From NCBI GenBank assembly GCA_902462205.1, contig CABQAR010000007.1, forward strand, positions 1 to 64,000: a DNA stretch of 64,000 nucleotides, in the 5' to 3' direction. A program made the position numbers and the translations under genes. The stretch is from an uncultured Dialister sp. (lineage in GTDB: Bacteria; Bacillota; Negativicutes; Veillonellales; Dialisteraceae). Of the stretch, positions 59,889 through 64,000 are shown piece after piece. The stretch's first letter is position 1; every line of letters begins with the position of its first letter. The notes under the pieces are model-generated. The model saw only the letters and a list, made by a program, of their open reading frames with translations, searched no databases and was not told where the DNA came from.

Positions 59889-60587
59889 TCACCTACGGAC
59901 CGTTCCTTCTCTGGCACCGAAAATCGCAGTGCCGACGCGAACCATCGTCGCGCCTTCTTCTATTGCTGTTTCAAAATCCTGGGTCATCCCCATGGATAAA
60001 ACCGAAACCTGACCTTTCGGGAAATACGCCTTGAGCGCTTCCCACAACTCATGCGCCTTACGGAACACAGGCCTCGTCTTTTCCCTGTCCTCCTCAATCG
60101 GCGCCATGCACATCAGGCCCGTGACGCGGATATGGGAAAGGGCGGCCGCCTGCCTTGCCATCTCCGGCAGCTGTTCCGGCGCCAGTCCGTGCTTGCTTTC
60201 TTCTCCTGAAATATTAAATTCCAGAAGCACGTCCTGCACCTTCCCGATCTGCTCCGCCCGCCGGTCTATTTCCTCCATGATTTCCGGAGAATCTGCCGAC
60301 TGGATCAGATCAGCCATCGCCACTGCCTTCTTTACCTTGTTCTTTTGAAGATGCCCCAGCAGATTCCACACCACAGGCTTCGTGAGGGAGGAATGTTTTT
60401 CTTCCATTTCCTGCACACGGTTTTCACCGATCTGCGCCACGCCCAGACGGAGCGCTTCCTCTATGGCTTCCAATGGATGGAATTTCGTCACCGCCACCAG
60501 AGTCACCTCCTGATGATACGGGGAACGGCCCGCCGCGGCATCGATACGCCTTCGTACATCTTTCAGTCTTTCTTCTATCTCTGACAT
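59889..60587 (-). CDS. PLP-homeostasis protein (YggS/PLPBP family)
   Basis: PLP-binding alanine-racemase-like TIM barrel that buffers pyridoxal phosphate; it has no racemase activity in known members. The 232-residue protein has the PLP lysine in VTLVAVTKFHP near residue 35. IGENRVQEMEEK, VVWNLLGHLQKNKVK (HFIGxLQxNK block) and LSMGMTQDFETAIEEGATMV (phosphate-binding SMGMS-DxxxAI) follow. It opens the division cluster, as ylmE does in Bacillus. Confidence 0.93.
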   Translation of the reverse strand: MSEIEERLKDVRRRIDAAAGRSPYHQEVTLVAVTKFHPLEAIEEALRLGVAQIGENRVQEMEEKHSSLTKPVVWNLLGHLQKNKVKKAVAMADLIQSADSPEIMEEIDRRAEQIGKVQDVLLEFNISGEESKHGLAPEQLPEMARQAAALSHIRVTGLMCMAPIEEDREKTRPVFRKAHELWEALKAYFPKGQVSVLSMGMTQDFETAIEEGATMVRVGTAIFGAREGTVRR

Positions 60588-60635
60588 GCACATTCCTTCT
60601 TTACCAAAATTCAGGTACGCCAAAAGAGTTAAAAA

Positions 60636-60681
60636 AAGATATACCTGTGAAATATTATATCATAGGTATATCTTGAAACAA
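60636..60681 (-). promoter_or_regulatory. yggS-sepF operon promoter embedded in an 11-bp inverted repeat
   Basis: On the minus strand TTGTTT, 16 bases and a perfect TATAAT. The arms AAGATATACCT and AGGTATATCTT flank the -10. The downstream arm is followed by seven T residues, so the same dyad can act as a terminator for upstream transcripts or as an operator. Confidence 0.6.
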
Positions 60682-60792
60682 ATGTGCAAACCCCGATTTT
60701 TATTTGATTAAACATAATATTTTGCAAGAATCGGAAACGGGAATGCTTTCATTTCTTACAGACAGGGAAAACAGCCACGCGGAATTCTCCAC

Positions 60793-60830
60793 AAAAAACT
60801 CCCGCTTCCGAATCGCGGAAAGCAGGAGCT
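60793..60830 (-). terminator. Terminator of the trpX-pheC-like operon
   Basis: On the minus strand CTCCTGCTTTCCG and CGGAAGCGGGAG form a long stem with one bulge or mismatch and a short loop, followed by TTTTTTG. It lies 20 bases beyond the trpX-like stop. Confidence 0.88.
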
Positions 60831-60849
60831 CTGTAAAATGTTCTGTATT

Positions 60850-61845
60850 TTATACCATCTGTGCCGCCTTGGCGATGGTTTCCGGAAGCTGGATGCCGAG
60901 GATTTCCACGCTCTTCTTGTTGATAACCGTCGTATATTCCTTCTGGTGCTGGATCGGCGCATTTTCCGGCTTCACCTTGCCGTCAAGGATGTCCGCCGCC
61001 AGATACCCCGTCTGCTTGCCCAGCTTATAGTAATCGACGGAGAGGGACGCAAGCGCGCCGTCCTTCGCCATATTATCCGCGCCGGCGATGACCGGTATTT
61101 TCGCCGGATCGGTGACCTTCAGCAGCGTCGGGATGGAGGACGCCATGACATTATCCGTAGGCACATAGATGAAATCCACATTCCCCACGAGGGATTCCGC
61201 CACCTGCTGGATATCATTGACGTTGTTGACCGTTTTTTCCTCTACGGCCAGATTATTTTTCCGGCAGTACTGTTTCATCAGGTTCGCCTGCACCTCGCTG
61301 TTCACTTCGCTGGAACAGTAAATCAGTCCGACTTTTTTTGCCGCCGGGACCAGTTTCATGCCGAGATCCATCTGCGCATCAATGGATGCCAGATCGCTGA
61401 CCCCCGTCACATTTCCGCCCGGCTTCTCATCGCTCTTGACCAGCTTGGCCGTGGTGTAATCGGTAACCGCCGTGCCGACGATCGGAATATCCTTGATTTC
61501 ATTCGCCACGGCTTGTGCCGCCGGTGTGGCGATGGCGCAGATGAGCGCCGGCTTTTCATTTTTGAAACGGGACGCGATGCTCTTCAGATTGGACTGGTCG
61601 CCCTGCGCATTCTGCTGGTCAATGACGATTTTGTTATCATCATAGCCGCGTTCCCTGAGCCCATCCACAAAGCCTTTGTTCGCCTGATCCAATGCACCGT
61701 GCTGGATGATCTGCACCACGCCGATTTTCAGTTTTCCGTTAGCCGCGGCGCTTTTGCCGCTGTCATTCGAACTGCCGCAGCCGCCTGCCACTCCTGCCAT
61801 CACTGCCAACGCTGCCACCACTGCACATTTCTGCCACTTTTTCAT
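60850..61845 (-). CDS. TrpX-like ABC-transporter substrate-binding lipoprotein, copy B
   Basis: The 331-residue exported protein of the PF04392/TrpX type binds an amino acid, tryptophan in characterised T-box-regulated relatives. Its signal peptide reads MKKWQKCAVVAALAVMAGVA and is followed by a lipobox-like GGC. Family blocks are GVVQIIQHGALDQANKGFVD, DQQNAQGDQSNLKSIASRFK and FIYVPTDNVMASSIPTLLKV. It is a close paralogue of the gene at 62770-63762 with identical length. The partner permease and ATPase (TrpY, TrpZ) are not in the window. Confidence 0.85.
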   Translation of the reverse strand: MKKWQKCAVVAALAVMAGVAGGCGSSNDSGKSAAANGKLKIGVVQIIQHGALDQANKGFVDGLRERGYDDNKIVIDQQNAQGDQSNLKSIASRFKNEKPALICAIATPAAQAVANEIKDIPIVGTAVTDYTTAKLVKSDEKPGGNVTGVSDLASIDAQMDLGMKLVPAAKKVGLIYCSSEVNSEVQANLMKQYCRKNNLAVEEKTVNNVNDIQQVAESLVGNVDFIYVPTDNVMASSIPTLLKVTDPAKIPVIAGADNMAKDGALASLSVDYYKLGKQTGYLAADILDGKVKPENAPIQHQKEYTTVINKKSVEILGIQLPETIAKAAQMV

Positions 61846-61944
61846 TTTCCATACTCCCTTTCTGCTGCCTGTCTTTAAAAATATTGCTTATCCATATGCT
61901 CCCCCGGGGAAAATCCCTGCCGGCGGCCTACATATCTTTGCATC

Positions 61945-62733
61945 CTACGATTTGATGTACTGTTCCTCCAGCTGCTCCATCGTCCCGTTCATGGACAGCT
62001 CCGCAAGGAAGAAATTCACATAGTTCAACAGTTCCTGATCCCCCTTGGCCATCAGTACGCCGAACCTGTTTTTCGTAAACGGCGTGTCCACGAGAGGCGC
62101 CGCCAGATTTTTATCCATCTTGACGTACTTTCTTGCCTCCATCGTTTCCGTAATCATGATGTCCGCTTTCCCTTCGGAAATAAGTCCGGGGATTTCCGCA
62201 TTCTGTTCATGGACGATCAGCGTCGCATGGGGAAGGTATGCCCTTGCAAATTTTTCATTCGTTCCGCCCGGATTGACCATGACCTTCACTTCCGGCCTGT
62301 CCATATCGGAAAGCGCCTTATATTTCCCTGCCTGATCCATGCGGCAGAGGATCGTTTTCCCGAAAAGCAGGTAACCGTCCGACATCGCCATCATCCTTTC
62401 CCTGTCATACGTCCTTGTGATACCACACAGGGCCACGTCGAATTTCCCATCCATCGTATCCTGCGACAGGGTTTTCCATGTGGTCGGCACATATTCCACT
62501 TTCACATGGAGCGATTCCGCCAGCTTCTCGGACAGTGCCGCATCGAAACCTTCGTACTGCCCTGTCGACTGGTTTTTATAAGACATGGGTCGGTAATCTC
62601 CTGTCGTTCCGATACGGATCGTCCCTCTCTCCGTAATATCCTCCAGATGGGCCGCAAGCGTTTCCATGCAGCCGCCCAGTGCCACTCCCGCCGCCATCGC
62701 GGTAACCGCCGCATACTTCATCCATTGTTTCAT
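61945..62733 (-). CDS. PheC-like (cyclohexadienyl dehydratase/family 3 SBP) lipoprotein
   Basis: The 262-residue protein of the family-3 solute-binding fold resembles periplasmic cyclohexadienyl dehydratase PheC, which turns prephenate or arogenate into phenylpyruvate or phenylalanine. PheC-type blocks are RIGTTGDYRPMSYKNQSTGQ, VEYVPTTWKTLSQDTMDG, FDVALCGITRTYDRE, VMVNPGGTNEKFARAYLP and DIMITETMEARKYVK. A lipobox, LGGC, near residue 22 predicts lipid anchoring. The ATG with GGGAG seven bases upstream is preferred. It may instead be an aromatic amino acid binding protein that merely shares ancestry with PheC. It lies between two trpX-like genes. Confidence 0.72.
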   Translation of the reverse strand: MKQWMKYAAVTAMAAGVALGGCMETLAAHLEDITERGTIRIGTTGDYRPMSYKNQSTGQYEGFDAALSEKLAESLHVKVEYVPTTWKTLSQDTMDGKFDVALCGITRTYDRERMMAMSDGYLLFGKTILCRMDQAGKYKALSDMDRPEVKVMVNPGGTNEKFARAYLPHATLIVHEQNAEIPGLISEGKADIMITETMEARKYVKMDKNLAAPLVDTPFTKNRFGVLMAKGDQELLNYVNFFLAELSMNGTMEQLEEQYIKS

Positions 62734-62769
62734 TTCCATTCTCCCTTCCTTCCCAAAACCTCCAATGAA

Positions 62770-63762
62770 TCATCCTACCAGCTTCGCATTTTTATATTCC
62801 TCCGGAAGCGTCAGTCCGAGGATTTCCAGATTCTTCTTATTAATGACTGTTTCCAGTACCTCCGGATCCTGGACCGGCGTATTTTCCGGCTTGCTCTTTC
62901 CATCGAGGATATCTGCCGCCATGTGGCCCGCCTGCACGCCGGATTTATAGAATTCCACCGAGAGGGAGGCAAGGGCGCCATCCTTTGCCATGCTGTCCGC
63001 GCCGACGATGACCGGAATCTTTGCAACGTCCGTCACTTTGACCAGCGTCGGGATGGAAGAGGCGAGCACGTTATCCGTCGGTACATAGATGAAATCCACA
63101 TTCCCCACAAGCGATTCCGCCACCTGCTGGATGTCATTCACGGAGGAAACGGCCTTCTCCACGACCGTAAGCCCCAAAGATTCGGCGTGCTTTTTTGCCT
63201 GCTCCGCCTGTATCTGGCTGTTGACCTCGCTGGAACAGTAAATCAGCCCCATCGTTTTGGCAGACGGTACAAAGACCTTTCCCATCTCCACCTGTTTTTC
63301 CACCGGCCCCCTGTCATTGACGCCGGTCACGTTGGTTTCCGGCTTCGCGTTCGATTTCACGAGCTTTGCCGTTTCGAAATCCGTAATCGCGCATCCGATG
63401 ATGGGCAGATCATGTATTTCATTCGCCACCGCCTGCGCTGCTGGTGTGGAAATCGCGCAGATCAGATCCGGCCTGTTGTTTTTGAACCGTGCCGCGATGC
63501 TTTTCAGGTTGGACTGGTCGCCCTGCGCGTTCTGCTGGTCAATGACGACCTTGTCCGCGCCATAGCCTCTTTCCGCCAACCCGTCGATAATTCCTTTATT
63601 GGCCGCATCCAAAGAACCGTGCTGCATGATCTGCACCATGGCGATCTGTTTCTTCCCCGATGCCTGCTGTCCGCTTTTATTTCCCGTGTCACCGCAGCCT
63701 GCATACGCCAGTGCGGCTGCCGCAAGCACCGCCGCTGTTCCTAATTTCATCCATCTTTTCAT
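62770..63762 (-). CDS. TrpX-like ABC-transporter substrate-binding lipoprotein, copy A
   Basis: First gene behind the T-box leader. The 330-residue product has signal peptide MKRWMKLGTAAVLAAAALAY and a lipobox-like AGC near residue 23. It shares MVQIMQHGSLDAANKGIIDG, DQQNAQGDQSNLKSIAARFK and FIYVPTDNVLASSIPTLVKV with copy B, and the two align without gaps over nearly the full length. The second of two adjacent ATG codons is taken as start because GAGGG is then correctly spaced. It is predicted to bind an aromatic amino acid for an ABC importer encoded elsewhere. Confidence 0.85.
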   Translation of the reverse strand: MKRWMKLGTAAVLAAAALAYAGCGDTGNKSGQQASGKKQIAMVQIMQHGSLDAANKGIIDGLAERGYGADKVVIDQQNAQGDQSNLKSIAARFKNNRPDLICAISTPAAQAVANEIHDLPIIGCAITDFETAKLVKSNAKPETNVTGVNDRGPVEKQVEMGKVFVPSAKTMGLIYCSSEVNSQIQAEQAKKHAESLGLTVVEKAVSSVNDIQQVAESLVGNVDFIYVPTDNVLASSIPTLVKVTDVAKIPVIVGADSMAKDGALASLSVEFYKSGVQAGHMAADILDGKSKPENTPVQDPEVLETVINKKNLEILGLTLPEEYKNAKLVG

Positions 63763-63815
63763 CATGAATCCCTCGCCTTCTACATTTTTTCACTGCCATA
63801 CTGCTGTTCTTCCTA

Positions 63816-64000
63816 TAAAAAATGCCCCTGCCATACAAGCAAGGGACGACGGGACGCATCGCGGTACCACCCTGTTTATCTGATGAAGGGAAAACAAAAA
63901 GGCGGTACCAAGGGACGGATATTCCGTGGTACCACCCTAATTCATCAGATCAACTCTCAGCCGCTTAACGTGGGCCACTCCGGCGACGCCTACTGACAAA
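63816..64000 (-). promoter_or_regulatory. T-box leader with two antiterminator/terminator modules (5' part outside window)
   Basis: On the minus strand two T-box sequences occur 50 bases apart: AGGGTGGTACCACGG (63924-63938) and AGGGTGGTACCGCGA (63859-63873). The first is followed by a terminator in which GGTGGTACCA pairs with TGGTACCGCC before TTTTTG. The second is followed by GTCCCTTGC/GCAGGGGC and TTTTTT. Uncharged tRNA pairing to the UGGU bulge would prevent termination. Stem I and the specifier codon lie beyond the window end. Confidence 0.92.

Noticed and set aside
62209..63744. 511-codon plus-strand frame
   Set aside because: Antisense to the trpX-like and pheC-like genes. Arg/His-rich composition shows it mirrors their codon usage.

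Overview
The window looks like a chromosomal segment of a Negativicutes bacterium, probably Veillonellaceae and possibly Dialister-like. That is an inference from gene content and not a database match. Gene order is Firmicutes-type: ylxM-ffh-rpsP-khpA-ylqD-rimM-trmD, yggS-sepF-proC-ylmH-divIVA and a T-box leader. Alongside are traits common in anaerobic, amino-acid-using gut or oral Negativicutes: glutamate dehydrogenase, NSS transporters, a giant 2-hydroxyacyl-CoA-dehydratase-type activase, and secreted beta-helix proteins without Gram-positive wall anchors. There is no rRNA, phage, insertion sequence or CRISPR array. One tRNA gene (Ala, CGC anticodon) is present.

Layout. 1-3.5 kb: str operon on the minus strand (L7Ae-like, rpsL, rpsG, fusA, start of tuf) with its own promoter. 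3.8-9.8 kb: a LOG-family gene, then the 1431-residue activase coupled to a TetR regulator. 9.9-11.3 kb: a DnaQ-like exonuclease and a B3/B4 protein. 11.4-16.4 kb: a UbiD decarboxylase, DASS transporter, UbiX and LpdD-like operon plus a MerR regulator. 16.5-22.2 kb: an MFS exporter, gdhA and two NSS transporters. 22.3-26.2 kb: small housekeeping and secreted proteins. 26.4-34.0 kb: tyrS, then nfo-DUF4153-sbcD-sbcC. 34.1-37.7 kb: tRNA-Ala and two paralogous beta-helix proteins. 37.7-41.8 kb: a hypothetical gene, upp, an alanine-dehydrogenase-like gene and a GltS-like transporter. 41.8-42.7 kb: a gene-free mosaic of decayed intergenic repeats. 42.7-48.1 kb: the ffh/rpsP/trmD operon ending in yebC. 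48.2-51.7 kb: cbiMNQO cobalt/nickel importer with a structured leader. 51.7-54.6 kb: argGH behind an ArgR-box-like operator. 54.7-56.6 kb: a membrane-tethered methyltransferase and an acid phosphatase. 56.6-60.7 kb: a division cluster with two tandem sepF genes. 60.8-64 kb: two TrpX-like lipoproteins flanking a PheC-like lipoprotein, behind a leader with two T-box antiterminator modules.

The most interesting parts are the following. (1) The ubiD-DASS-ubiX-lpdD operon has a promoter with an exact 19-bp spacer holding a CTGTA/TACAG dyad, the hallmark of a MerR-activated promoter, and a related perfect dyad lies in front of the merR gene itself. This reads as an inducible system that imports an aromatic acid and decarboxylates it. 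(2) The T-box-controlled set of a PheC-like protein and two TrpX-like proteins has a duplicated antiterminator/terminator module. (3) The repeat mosaic contains an inverted pair of about 115-bp elements, double-hairpin elements and heptamer-like arrays. (4) The division cluster carries tandem sepF paralogues. (5) cbiMNQO has an unassigned structured leader.
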